Positions 8,227 through 16,475 of a stretch of 64,000 bases of DNA are shown here, piece by piece. Source of the DNA: Treponema rectale (GTDB taxonomy: Bacteria; Spirochaetota; Spirochaetia; Treponematales; Treponemataceae); the NCBI RefSeq assembly GCF_014202035.1, contig NZ_JACHFR010000002.1, forward strand, positions 825,816 through 889,815, written 5' to 3'. The notes below the pieces were generated by a model. The model saw only the letters and a list, made by a program, of their open reading frames with translations, did no database searches and was not told the DNA's origin. The position numbers were made by a program, and so were the translations under genes. Within the stretch, counting starts at the first letter, position 1, and each line of letters begins with the position of its first letter.

Positions 8227-9273
8227 ATGAATGTAAAAAAGTGCCTGACTGCAGCAGTTATGATTGCTGCCGGAACTCTTGGTTTTTCACTGCCGGGGGT
8301 TGTTTCTCCCATACCTGATACCAGCGGTGAATATGTTTTTTATGAAGATAAAACTTTTAACAGGGAAAGCATTGTAGGTTTTTTGTATTACAGTGAAGCT
8401 TCCTATGCAATAAGGTATTATGCCCCTGCAACTGAATCAGAAAAAGAAAAGGATATTACTCTTTACATAAGTGTAAATCCTGATAATCCTGTCCTTGAAC
8501 TTACAGGAGAAACTTTCCGTGGTGCAGATGCTGGTGATGCTGATCTGGTAAATTATCTGAGGGATCTTTTTTATGATTTTACCGCTCAGAGAAAGCGTGT
8601 AATTATAGAAGATTTTTCAGATGTAAAAAATTCTGCTGAAGCTCCTCAGTTTGGCGGCGATGTAGTTTTTAATTTCAGTGCCTATGTCCCGGTTTTTAAT
8701 ATTGAATCAGTGAATTCCGTTAACGGAAAATATGTTTTCAGGCTTCAGACTGCGGGGCTGCTGACATCTTCTGATGATCAGAGCTTTGCTTTTTATAAAG
8801 GGGCAGCCGGTCTTCCTGAAGATTCTGTCCGTGATGCAGATATTCCTAAAGCAAAGAAAACTGTAGTTGAATTTGATTCCCATGAAATTACAATCGACGA
8901 AGGCTGGACAAAGACAATGGAAAATCTGTGGACGTTGAAGGAATCCAGTCTTCTGATAATATCAAAGGGTGAAGTTCCTGAAGGTACTGTACCTGAAGAT
9001 TACATTCATTTTTTACGCCGCAGGCTTCTTGAAGGTACTTCCATGAGTTATTCTTTATGGCAGCATAAAAAAGTTGAAGAAAAGGGTAACAGTCTTTATA
9101 TCACCTGTGTGTATTATCAGCCTTCCGTTCAGAACCGCCTGAGGACAATGGAAATAGTAACCCTTAACAGTGATAACACGATTCATTTTGTAAATCTGAC
9201 GGTGTACGATTATGTTTATCAGAAAAACCGGAAATATTTTGATAAGATAATTAAGTCCTATAAGGAAAACTGA
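8227..9273 (+). CDS. Secreted hypothetical protein, 348 aa
   Basis: The product is unrecognised. Residues 1-21 form a signal peptide (MNVKKCLTAAVMIAAGTLGF, then SLPG). The mature part is a beta-rich exported protein with no further membrane span and no lipobox, so it is probably periplasmic. GTG 8218, GTG 8224 and ATG 8227 are all in frame after AGGAG at 8211-8215. I prefer 8227 because it gives a clean signal peptide, although GTG 8224 has equally good spacing. It follows proS with only a terminator between them. A repeat-derived tail lies after its stop. Confidence 0.75.
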   Translation: MNVKKCLTAAVMIAAGTLGFSLPGVVSPIPDTSGEYVFYEDKTFNRESIVGFLYYSEASYAIRYYAPATESEKEKDITLYISVNPDNPVLELTGETFRGADAGDADLVNYLRDLFYDFTAQRKRVIIEDFSDVKNSAEAPQFGGDVVFNFSAYVPVFNIESVNSVNGKYVFRLQTAGLLTSSDDQSFAFYKGAAGLPEDSVRDADIPKAKKTVVEFDSHEITIDEGWTKTMENLWTLKESSLLIISKGEVPEGTVPEDYIHFLRRRLLEGTSMSYSLWQHKKVEEKGNSLYITCVYYQPSVQNRLRTMEIVTLNSDNTIHFVNLTVYDYVYQKNRKYFDKIIKSYKEN

Positions 9274-9289
9274 AAATCTGGTCTTTTAT

Positions 9290-9397
9290 AATAGTATTGT
9301 CATGCTGAACTTGATTCAGCATCTACAATAAATATAGTGCATAGATTCCGAAGCGAGTTCGGAATGACGCTGCGCAACGAACTTTTTGGACAGCCCC
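9290..9397. repeat. MITE-like element C (one recognisable end)
   Basis: The right end ACTTTTTGGACAGCCCC (9381-9397) is, reversed, 16 of 17 bases identical to the left end of element B (GGGGCTGTCCAATAAGT). Inside are a hairpin TGCTGAACTTGATTCAGCA and a second inverted pair ATTCCGAA...TTCGGAAT. No matching left terminal repeat is visible, so this is either truncated or a related type. It fills the gap between convergent genes. Confidence 0.55.
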
Positions 9398-9418
9398 TTT
9401 TATGGGCTTTACTTTGAA

Positions 9419-10294
9419 TCAGAAAGAGTTTCTGTTCAGCGGGCTTCCGATATAGCAGGAACTTTCGCTGCTGACGAACTGGCGTTTTTCTCCTTCAATA
9501 AGGAACTGCACGCTTTTTACTGTAGGAAAGGCTGTTGCCGTGTAGACAATCTGCTGAATCTGACAGCGGATACCTTCAATTCCGATCTGGTTAAATTCGA
9601 ATTCTTCGCTGAAGTTAAGGATTGCAACTCCGTTTGAAATGCTTATGCCTTTAAGTTTTGTTCCGGAAGAAATAAAACTCTGACAGCCTTCTGCTGCTTC
9701 CGAAGCGGTAGGTCCTGCAAGAAGAGCGTTTATTGCATCCCTTAAAGGACTGTCCTTGCTTACCTGCCGGGAAACCTGCTTGCGGAGAATTTTTCCGTTG
9801 CTGGATACTGTCATGAAGCATAACTGCGTCTTAATGGTTGAAGCAGCTTTTGCTGTGGATTTATTTTCAGATACATTTTTTGCGGATTCTGTTTTTTTCT
9901 GCTCAGTTTTAGTTTCTGATGTTTTCTGTTCAGTTTTTGCTGAATCAGTTTTTACCGTATTCTTTTCTGGTTCCGGTTTATTTTCTGAAACAGCAGCTGT
10001 GTTTTCTGTCTGTTCTTTAGTTTCAGGGCGAGTGTCGTCTTCTTTTTTTGAGTCTGCTTCTCTGGCGTGCAGGTCTATTTTTACGCTTTGAGGTTCCGGG
10101 TCTGTTTCAAGAACTTCCGGGGGAAGAATTAAGTCTGTTTCTGCCGTTTCGAGACTCTCTTTTGCATCTTTAATGTTGTTTTTAATTTTTGGAGCGTAAA
10201 CAATAAAAACTATAAGAAGGAACAGGGAAATTATAATCCAAACAGCAAGAGAGGCACCGGTGTTCTTTTTTTTGCGCTTATCATCGTTCTTCAT
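9419..10294 (-). CDS. GerMN-domain membrane-anchored protein
   Basis: A 291-residue protein with three parts. There is a short cytoplasmic basic start (MKNDDKRKKKNTG) and a single membrane segment at residues 15-38 (LAVWIIISLFLLIVFIVYA). A long, low-complexity E/K/T/S-rich linker spans about residues 55-150. The C-terminal domain matches GerMN (sporulation/germination protein M type), with SPLRDAINALLAGPT, SSGTKLKGISISNGVAILNF and QIQQIVYTATAFPTVKSV. GerMN modules occur in many non-sporulating bacteria as cell-envelope proteins; the ligand is unknown. The gene lies just downstream of tRNA-Gln on the same strand. No strong ribosome-binding site precedes ATG 10294. Confidence 0.85.
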   Translation of the reverse strand: MKNDDKRKKKNTGASLAVWIIISLFLLIVFIVYAPKIKNNIKDAKESLETAETDLILPPEVLETDPEPQSVKIDLHAREADSKKEDDTRPETKEQTENTAAVSENKPEPEKNTVKTDSAKTEQKTSETKTEQKKTESAKNVSENKSTAKAASTIKTQLCFMTVSSNGKILRKQVSRQVSKDSPLRDAINALLAGPTASEAAEGCQSFISSGTKLKGISISNGVAILNFSEEFEFNQIGIEGIRCQIQQIVYTATAFPTVKSVQFLIEGEKRQFVSSESSCYIGSPLNRNSF

Positions 10295-10317
10295 AACAGC
10301 ATCCGGATAAAGAAGTA

Positions 10318-10388
10318 TTCTTCCGTCAGGATTCGAACCCGAACTAAAAGCACCAAAAGCTCGTGTGCTACCATTACACTACGGAAGA
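10318..10388 (-). tRNA. tRNA-Gln (anticodon TTG)
   Basis: The reverse strand gives a 7-bp acceptor stem, TCTTCCG pairing with CGGAAGA. The D-arm is GTGTAATGGTAGCAC, the anticodon loop TTTTGGT places TTG at positions 34-36, and the T-arm carries GTTCGAATC. No CCA is encoded. The length is about 71 bases including the discriminator. It is the only tRNA seen in the window. Confidence 0.93.
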
Positions 10389-10528
10389 ATGCCTGCCCCT
10401 ACTATATATGAAATGGGAAAATTCATCAATATTTGATGTATTTTTGTTTTATTTCGGTTGCATTTCGGTAAGGGTTTTAGTTATTTTTTATAATGAGGTT
10501 ATTTTAATAAAAAGATTGGGAGATTTAC

Positions 10529-11506
10529 ATGACGGATTATGAAATGTACCTGAGGAATCTCAGCCGGAGATTTCAGCAGAAGATAAAGACTCCAAAGTTT
10601 ATCTTTATTATTGCTGCAGTTGTGTTTTTGATTGCTCTTGCTGCGTCAACTTTTTTTATGGTTGATCAGACGGAGCAGGCCGTAATTACCAGGTTTGGAA
10701 GTTATCGTACCACTCTTGGACCGGGCCTTCATTATAAACTTCCTTTCGGAATAGAAAAAAAATACATAGTTCCGGGGGCAAAAGTTGTTCAGACTGAACA
10801 GTTTGGTTTTAAGACGACAAAAAGCGGAGTCGTAAACACTTATCAGAATAACATAAGTTCTGAATCCACTATGCTTACGGGAGACCTGAATATTGTAGAT
10901 GTGGAATGGATCATTCAGTACAGGATTGTGGATCCGGTAGCCTGGCTTTTTACAGTTGAAGAAAAGGAACAGACAATCCGTGACATCAGCCGCAGTGCCA
11001 TAAATACCCTTGTGGGAGACCGGGCTATTTTCAGCGTTATGGGAAGCGAGCGTTCCAATATAGAAAGTCTTGCAATGACCATGATGAATGAACAGTTCCA
11101 TCAGCTTGGAATGGGAATCAATGTAATTGCAGTAAAGCTTCAGAATATTGTTCCACCTTCAGGAGTTCAGTCTGCATTTGAAGACGTAAACAAAGCAATT
11201 CAGGATATGAACCGTTTTATTAACGAAGGTAAGGAAAAATATAATGCGGAAATTCCTAAGGCAAAGGGAGAGGCAGACCGTCAGGTTCAGGTTGCGGACG
11301 GTTATGCGGCAGAACGTGTAAACCGTGCAAAGGGTGACGTTGCAAGATTCAATGCCGTTTATGAAGAATATAAAAAAGCCCCTTCCGTTACACGGGAGCG
11401 TCTGTACCTGGAAGCTATGGAAGAAATCTTTAATGCGTCAAAGGATCCTGTTCTTGTAGACAAGAATCTTGATAATGTGCTGCCTTTTAAGAATTTAGGA
11501 GAGTAA
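10529..11506 (+). CDS. hflK: HflK, SPFH-domain modulator of FtsH protease
   Basis: A 325-residue membrane-anchored SPFH/prohibitin protein. One membrane segment lies at residues 22-46 (KFIFIIAAVVFLIALAAST). The SPFH domain opens with QTEQAVITRFGSYRTTLGPG. Later motifs ERSNIESLAMTMMNEQ and NIVPPSGVQSAFEDVNKAIQD fit HflK. A charged, coiled-coil-prone region (EIPKAKGEADRQVQVADGYA) follows. With HflC it forms a large cage that restrains FtsH in well-studied bacteria. The gene pair order hflK-hflC supports the name. The start has GGGAG upstream. Its stop lies three bases before hflC, so the two are certainly co-transcribed. Confidence 0.92.
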   Translation: MTDYEMYLRNLSRRFQQKIKTPKFIFIIAAVVFLIALAASTFFMVDQTEQAVITRFGSYRTTLGPGLHYKLPFGIEKKYIVPGAKVVQTEQFGFKTTKSGVVNTYQNNISSESTMLTGDLNIVDVEWIIQYRIVDPVAWLFTVEEKEQTIRDISRSAINTLVGDRAIFSVMGSERSNIESLAMTMMNEQFHQLGMGINVIAVKLQNIVPPSGVQSAFEDVNKAIQDMNRFINEGKEKYNAEIPKAKGEADRQVQVADGYAAERVNRAKGDVARFNAVYEEYKKAPSVTRERLYLEAMEEIFNASKDPVLVDKNLDNVLPFKNLGE

Positions 11507-11509
11507 CAG

Positions 11510-12502
11510 ATGAAAAAAGAGAATAAAATATATGCTGTTCTTGCAGGAATTGCTGCCCTTATAATTCTTCTTGCCGTTGCAGAACCTTTTTATGTTGTGG
11601 AAGAAGGAACTCAGGCTGTAGTTACCCGTTTTGGAGAAGTTGTAGGTTCAAGAACAAAAGCCGGTCTTTACGTAAAGGCTCCGTTTATTGATTCAGTTAC
11701 TGAATATCCGAGAAGAATACTTTCTCTTGACGGAGACAGTGCCCGCATTCCTACAAAAGAGAATCAGTTTATTGTTGTTGATACGACAAGCCGCTGGAGA
11801 ATTGAAGATCCTGAACTTTTTTATGCTGCATTTAAAACTCTTGATGCAGCATATGCAAAACTCAGTGACGTAATTGATTCTTCCACAAGGACGATTATTA
11901 CCCGTAACCGCCTCAGCGAAATTGTAAGGTCCAGCAATATCATAAATGAATCTTCTGATCAGCAGGCAGAGATTGCAGTTGTTGAGGGAGAAGACTCCGC
12001 AGAAATTGAATCCCTTGTGAATGTTGATTATGAAAATGAAAATGTTGTAAAGGGAAGAAAAGCCCTCTGTGAAGAAATGGCTGAAGAAGCACGTAAGATG
12101 GTTGGTGAATATGGTATTGAACTTATAGATATCGTTCCCCGCCAGATTAAGTATTCTGATGAACTTACAAACAGCGTTTATAACAGAATGATTAAAGAGC
12201 GTAATCAGGCTGCTCAGGCTTACCGTTCAATAGGAGAGTCCCGTAAAACAAGACTTCTTGGTAAACTTGAGAATGAAAAGCGCACCATTGAGTCTGAGGC
12301 ATACCGCATAAGTGAAGAAACTAAAGGTAAGGCAGACGCTGAGGCTGCTGCAATTTACACGGAAGCCTATTCAAAGGACCAGCGTTTCTATGAGTTCTGG
12401 AAGAGCCTTGAATCTTATAAAAAGACTATGGGAAAATTTGATTCGGCTTATTCAACTGATATGGATTACTTTAAGTATCTTTATAATTCAGAAGGAAGAT
12501 AA
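11510..12502 (+). CDS. hflC: HflC, SPFH-domain modulator of FtsH protease
   Basis: A 330-residue SPFH protein with one N-terminal membrane segment (residues 8-25, YAVLAGIAALIILLAVAEPF). It then reads YVVEEGTQAVVTRFGEVVGS. Family features include TRNRLSEIVRSS, YGIELIDIVPRQIKYSDEL and IKERNQAAQAYRSIGE, and a coiled-coil stretch rich in E, K and A. The central region (residues about 150-180, with GEDSAEIESLVNVDYENENV) is an acidic insertion relative to the compact enterobacterial protein. It pairs with HflK immediately upstream. The next gene starts only two bases after its stop, so all three form one operon. Confidence 0.92.
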   Translation: MKKENKIYAVLAGIAALIILLAVAEPFYVVEEGTQAVVTRFGEVVGSRTKAGLYVKAPFIDSVTEYPRRILSLDGDSARIPTKENQFIVVDTTSRWRIEDPELFYAAFKTLDAAYAKLSDVIDSSTRTIITRNRLSEIVRSSNIINESSDQQAEIAVVEGEDSAEIESLVNVDYENENVVKGRKALCEEMAEEARKMVGEYGIELIDIVPRQIKYSDELTNSVYNRMIKERNQAAQAYRSIGESRKTRLLGKLENEKRTIESEAYRISEETKGKADAEAAAIYTEAYSKDQRFYEFWKSLESYKKTMGKFDSAYSTDMDYFKYLYNSEGR

Positions 12503-12504
12503 AA

Positions 12505-14145
12505 ATGAATGCCCTTGTTTTTTTTAGAAATGATAAGTTTTATTTTAATACCTGCCTGAACTCAAAGGCTTTTGCCCGTGCCAGATTTGCAGAACGGCTG
12601 GAAGAAAAAGGTTATCTTTGTTCTAAAGAAAACGGGGTCTGGAAATTTTCTTCGTTTTCTTTTTCTGAAACTGAAGAAGAAAATGATTTTATATATCTGA
12701 CTGCCCCCGGATTTGACGGACAGACACTTGCTTCTATAATTGAAAAATCTGATGAAGCAGAGAAAACTTTTGCACTGGCACTTACTGTAAAATTATACGA
12801 GCAGAGTTTGATTCAGAATGTAAAGCTTGATGCTGTGGGAGCCGGCGGAATATTTTTCAGCAGTGATTTTAACAGAGCCCTGTTTGTGCCGTCGCTTTTT
12901 TTTAAAACTGCTCTGAATGTACTGGGCAGTGGTGAATATACGTTGAATCAGGGACTGTATATTAATCCTAATCTTAAAGGAGAAAATGCAGTCCGTTATA
13001 CTCAGTGTGCATTGAGCTATAGAATTCTTACGGGGCGTTTTCCTTATGAAGAAAATACTTATGAAAAACAGGATGAAGATTTCAGGGACAGGAATTTCAT
13101 TCATATAAAAAATCAGGTGTACGGATTAAAGACGACTCTTGCAGATTTTATAGATGACGGTCTTCTGCAGAATCCTCTTTCTAAAGAAGCCTTAAAATCT
13201 TTTGCCGTTAAACAGTTCCCCCTTGAAACTCTTTATATGGAAGCAGGTCTTGAAAATGACGGTTCAATTCCTGAGTCAGGAAAACTTAACTCTGTTGAAC
13301 GGAAGGCTTCTGTTTCTGTAGAAGAATTTGAGCGTCAGCGTCAGCGGGCAATTGAAAAGAAGAACAGTCTTGTAAATAAAAAGCGCTGGATAAGAAAACA
13401 CCGTACGCCTGTAACTGCAGCAGCAGCTGTTTTTGCAGTTCTTGCCGTAGTCTGCATTTCTTATTATTCAAGCTGGATAAGAAAACCAAGTACAGCCGGT
13501 CTTACTTCCCTGGAAGTTGTGCGGGCTTATTATACAGGTATAAATGTTCTTGATTCTGACATTACTAAGCATTGTTCAGATGGTAAATCTATGAAGGAAC
13601 GGGATAAGGTAATAAGCAATATCTATGCTTCCATAAAGCAGATGATAGGAATGGATGTTAACCGGGAATCCCAGTCTCCTGCAAAGTGGCTTAATTACAA
13701 TCAGATGAGTTTCAGAATTTTCGGACTTTCAAATTTCAATGTTAACGGAAATCCGGAAAAACTGTATTTTTATGCTCCTTCAAGAAAAGAAAAAAAATCA
13801 CCTCTTCTTGAAGAAAACGGACAGAAGCTTCATGACTCAGATACTGCGGTTTATTCAGTTAAGTACTATCTTGTAAATAACGCCCTGTCACCGGAAATAA
13901 AAGTAGAAGATTATACGGATACGGTTACCCTTACTTATAAAAAAGACAGGTGGCTTATAACTTCCATAGAAAGTAAGTTTACAGAAAGTTCGTATGATAC
14001 GGAAGAATTCTGCAGGGATTATAAAAAGGCCTTGGCTGATTCTTCTGATGACTTGAAAAGTGCAGCAATGGTTCTTCGGGAAAAATATGATTTTATTCCT
14101 GCTGATGAAGAACTTGAGCAGGCTGCAGTTTTAATTACTCGGTAA
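12505..14145 (+). CDS. Pseudokinase-like membrane protein in the hflKC operon
   Basis: A 546-residue protein. Residues about 1-235 look like a degenerate protein-kinase C-lobe. FIYLTAPGFDGQTLASIIE resembles a hinge region and GAGGIFFSSDFNRALFVPS resembles the catalytic-loop/activation area, but without HRD or DFG. AVRYTQCALSYRILTGRFPY matches the helix-F region of bacterial kinases. The lysine-bearing P-loop is missing, so catalysis is unlikely. A basic linker follows, then one membrane segment near residues 301-322 (TPVTAAAAVFAVLAVVCISYY), then about 220 extracytoplasmic residues. The gene starts two bases after hflC, so it probably works with the HflKC complex. The fold call is from pattern only. 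Its end overlaps the convergent gene by 11 bases. Confidence 0.72.
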   Translation: MNALVFFRNDKFYFNTCLNSKAFARARFAERLEEKGYLCSKENGVWKFSSFSFSETEEENDFIYLTAPGFDGQTLASIIEKSDEAEKTFALALTVKLYEQSLIQNVKLDAVGAGGIFFSSDFNRALFVPSLFFKTALNVLGSGEYTLNQGLYINPNLKGENAVRYTQCALSYRILTGRFPYEENTYEKQDEDFRDRNFIHIKNQVYGLKTTLADFIDDGLLQNPLSKEALKSFAVKQFPLETLYMEAGLENDGSIPESGKLNSVERKASVSVEEFERQRQRAIEKKNSLVNKKRWIRKHRTPVTAAAAVFAVLAVVCISYYSSWIRKPSTAGLTSLEVVRAYYTGINVLDSDITKHCSDGKSMKERDKVISNIYASIKQMIGMDVNRESQSPAKWLNYNQMSFRIFGLSNFNVNGNPEKLYFYAPSRKEKKSPLLEENGQKLHDSDTAVYSVKYYLVNNALSPEIKVEDYTDTVTLTYKKDRWLITSIESKFTESSYDTEEFCRDYKKALADSSDDLKSAAMVLREKYDFIPADEELEQAAVLITR

Positions 14146-14752
14146 TTTTTGGTTTTGTTACTTCGTAGAATTGGGGAGCCTTTGCGCTGATGTGCCAGCC
14201 TCCGTTGTAGAATCCGTTTCTGTTTGCAGTGGGACTGACAAAGATTACTTTCAGCGGGTTTTCCGTGTCGTAATAAAATTCATTTGAAGTCCATTCCCCT
14301 TTGTTTGAGGTTTTGAAAAATCCGTGACTGTCTTTAGGGGTGGTTACGGTAATTTTGTATTTTCCTTTTTTCAGGTGAAGGCGGGCTGCCATTCCTCCGC
14401 TCAAGTAGTAGTTTTTTTCATAATCGTATAAAACGGAAACTGTTCCCGGAACAAACAGGCTTTCAAAATCCGTGCGCTTTCTTTTTCCTGTGTTTACGAC
14501 TGTCATGGAAACCCATTCATATTTTGCAGATACTTTTGTGTGGGTAACATCTTCTCCAGTTTCTGCGTCTTCTATTTTTATAAAGCATCTTACGTCATTC
14601 AGTCCTTCGGTGTTGTCCGGTCTGTAGATTATTAGTTCCCAGGGATTATGCTGAACTTTCCGGTCGTCTTCAAAGGGAGAAGGTATTGTCTGAGAAAAAA
14701 CTGCTGCGAATGTAAAAAAATAAAATGCTTTCAGAAGAAAAAGTTTCATCAT
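14135..14752 (-). CDS. Secreted hypothetical protein, 205 aa
   Basis: The product is unrecognised. A signal peptide covers residues 1-21 (MMKLFLLKAFYFFTFAAVFS, then Q). The mature domain is beta-rich with aromatic residues (NPWELIIYRPDN, YEWVSMTVVNTG, GGWHISAKAPQFYEVTKP) and has no cysteine-based lipobox. It could be a periplasmic beta-sandwich. It ends inside the last codons of the gene on the other strand. An alternative ATG three bases downstream (14749) is possible. Confidence 0.75.
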   Translation of the reverse strand: MMKLFLLKAFYFFTFAAVFSQTIPSPFEDDRKVQHNPWELIIYRPDNTEGLNDVRCFIKIEDAETGEDVTHTKVSAKYEWVSMTVVNTGKRKRTDFESLFVPGTVSVLYDYEKNYYLSGGMAARLHLKKGKYKITVTTPKDSHGFFKTSNKGEWTSNEFYYDTENPLKVIFVSPTANRNGFYNGGWHISAKAPQFYEVTKPKITE

Positions 14753-14823
14753 TTAATATTTTCGGAATCTGATAAAAATTTCTCAATAGGAATATTATAA
14801 TCGCTCTCAGCATAAATAAAAAA

Positions 14824-15201
14824 ATGTTTTGTGCTAATATGAGCGGCATGACTGGAGAAGAAAAAATCCTTAAGAAACGTATCCGTGAGCAGCAGGTAGT
14901 TCATCTTATGATAAGCCTGTACTGCCGGAAAAAACACGGAAGCAGTAAAAATATGCTGTGCAGTTTTTGTCTGGAGCTGGATGAATATGCTGCCGGAAGA
15001 AGTGAAAACTGTCCTTTTATAAAGACAAAGACATTTTGTTCCAGCTGTACCGTCCACTGTTACAGGCATGACATGAGGAACAGAATCAGGGAAGTAATGA
15101 AGTTTTCCGGTCCCAGGATGCTTTTTTATCACCCTGTGCTTGCTGTCCGCCATTTGTTTTCTACAGTATGTTCCCGTATGAAAAATAAAAAAACAGTGTA
15201 A
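14824..15201 (+). CDS. YgbA_NO-type cysteine-rich protein
   Basis: A small protein of up to 125 residues resembling the 'nitrous oxide-stimulated promoter' (YgbA) family. The core has an E-K-rich first helix, then LMISLYCRKKHG, then a cysteine cluster: LCSFCLELDEYAAGRSENCP, TKTFCSSCTVHCYRHDMR. It ends in MKFSGPRMLFYHPVLAVRHL. The CxxC and HC arrangement suggests metal or Fe-S binding. YgbA in enterobacteria is induced by nitrosative stress and helps recovery from it. ATG 14824, 14839 and 14848 are all possible starts and none has a good ribosome-binding site. It is probably a monocistron. Confidence 0.8.
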   Translation: MFCANMSGMTGEEKILKKRIREQQVVHLMISLYCRKKHGSSKNMLCSFCLELDEYAAGRSENCPFIKTKTFCSSCTVHCYRHDMRNRIREVMKFSGPRMLFYHPVLAVRHLFSTVCSRMKNKKTV

Positions 15202-15304
15202 AAATATGATGAAATGGTATAGGATAGGAGAATAAATATCAGGAGTCCATTGTCCGCAGTATCCTGCTGCAGGAGGTCTTCCGGGTACTCTCAAGGAGAA
15301 AAAT

Positions 15305-15667
15305 ATGGCTTGTTTTACAGTTCCACTGGCAGAAGCTCTTGCCGTTACTGCCGTTAAGCATTTTACGTGCAGAAAAACATTGAAGGATGCTGCTGCATTT
15401 AAAGAAAAAGTTTCAGTTCTTCAGAAAATGCTTTTTGGCGGAAGTTTCCTGCTTGCTGCAGAACATGTTTATCATGGTGAAGTTGTTTTTTATCCGCCTT
15501 TTCTTACTGCAATGGAAAATTCTGAGGCAACTGCAGAAATGCTTCATGAAATGGCCACGGTGGGAGCAGGAATGGCTGTGCTTACAACTGCAGTATGGGC
15601 TCTCGGTCTTGGAATTTCTGCACTCGTAAAAAGAATTGGCTTAAGAAAACAGACAGGAGCAGTCTGA
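15305..15667 (+). CDS. Small membrane protein, 120 aa
   Basis: The product is unrecognised. Two to three hydrophobic segments are visible: around residues 37-52 (MLFGGSFLLAAEHVYH) and 85-108 (VGAGMAVLTTAVWALGLGIS), plus a moderately hydrophobic N-terminus. A well-placed AAGGAG precedes ATG 15305. The stop overlaps the start of the next membrane protein (TGATG), indicating translational coupling. Together they may form a small two-subunit membrane complex; this is inference from the overlap. Confidence 0.75.
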   Translation: MACFTVPLAEALAVTAVKHFTCRKTLKDAAAFKEKVSVLQKMLFGGSFLLAAEHVYHGEVVFYPPFLTAMENSEATAEMLHEMATVGAGMAVLTTAVWALGLGISALVKRIGLRKQTGAV

Positions 15668-15966
15668 TGTGCCTTATAATTACAGTTGTAATGGCTGCCG
15701 CTTTCTCCGTACTGTATGCCGCCTTTAAGAAAACAGGACGTTTTGTAAAGAGTTTTTCTCTTGCTGCCCTGATGTTCTGGTCTGCTGCCCTGATGTGGTC
15801 TGTAGACGGAATTAATGCAGTGCTTCATGGGGAAGCCTTTTTTGATTTGTCCCGGGAAGATTTAGTTCTTGGTGGAATTATTGCGCTTCTGGGTACCTGT
15901 GTATTCTTGATTTCAATGTTGATTGAAGTCCGCCGCCTAAATCAGTATAATTCTCAGCATGAGTGA
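15667..15966 (+). CDS. Small membrane protein, 99 aa, coupled to the gene before
   Basis: The product is unrecognised. Three hydrophobic stretches occur: residues 3-20 ([18 protein letters not shown]), 30-48 ([19 protein letters not shown]) and 67-87 ([20 protein letters not shown]). The ATG shares bases with the previous stop codon. Its own stop overlaps the next start by eight bases. Both neighbours in this tight cluster are therefore co-translated. Confidence 0.78.
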   Translation: MCLIITVVMAAAFSVLYAAFKKTGRFVKSFSLAALMFWSAALMWSVDGINAVLHGEAFFDLSREDLVLGGIIALLGTCVFLISMLIEVRRLNQYNSQHE

Positions 15967-16459
15967 AAATAATCTTTGTCCATGTGGTTCAGGCAAAACT
16001 TATGCTGAATGCTGTGAACCGATAATTAAGGGAACCGTAAAGGCTCCTACTGCAGAAGCTTTGATGCGTGCTCGCTACACATCTTATGTTGTTCATGAAA
16101 TTGATTTCATTATCAATACCTGTGAAACCGGTGAAAAAATTGCAGAAATTGACCGTAAGGCAACAGAAGACTGGAGTAACAAGAGTACATGGCACGGTCT
16201 TAAAATCCTCAGTACACAGAAAGGTCTTGAAGGAGATGATGAAGGTATCGTTGAATTTGAGGCAACTTATACTCAGAAAGGAATTCGTGACGTTCATCAT
16301 GAAATTGCAGGATTCAAGAAAGTAAACGGTGAGTGGCTGTACAGTGAAGGTATGCTTCGTCCGACAACAGTTGTGCGTGAAGGAAGAAAAGTCGGCAGAA
16401 ACGAACCTTGTCCATGCGGCAGCGGTAAAAAGTATAAGAACTGCTGCGGTAAAAACTAA
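15959..16459 (+). CDS. YchJ-family protein with two SEC-C motifs
   Basis: A 166-residue protein with a SEC-C zinc motif at each end: [13 protein letters not shown] at residues 7-19 and [13 protein letters not shown] near 151-163. Between them lies an NTF2-like YchJ middle domain, with [18 protein letters not shown] and [24 protein letters not shown] binds zinc and is best known from the SecA tail. In YchJ-type proteins its partner is not established. The start overlaps the previous stop by eight bases. The methyltransferase gene follows after 16 bases, so this is the middle of a small operon. Confidence 0.9.
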   Translation: MSENNLCPCGSGKTYAECCEPIIKGTVKAPTAEALMRARYTSYVVHEIDFIINTCETGEKIAEIDRKATEDWSNKSTWHGLKILSTQKGLEGDDEGIVEFEATYTQKGIRDVHHEIAGFKKVNGEWLYSEGMLRPTTVVREGRKVGRNEPCPCGSGKKYKNCCGKN

Positions 16460-16475
16460 TCAGTGCTTTGGTTGT

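Noticed and set aside
9386-9637. 83-residue plus-strand reading
   Set aside because: It begins in repeat element C and runs antisense over the GerMN gene.
16329-16475. Upstream extension of the TrmH-type methyltransferase
   Set aside because: It overlaps the SEC-C protein gene out of frame, and the family N-terminus begins at 16476.
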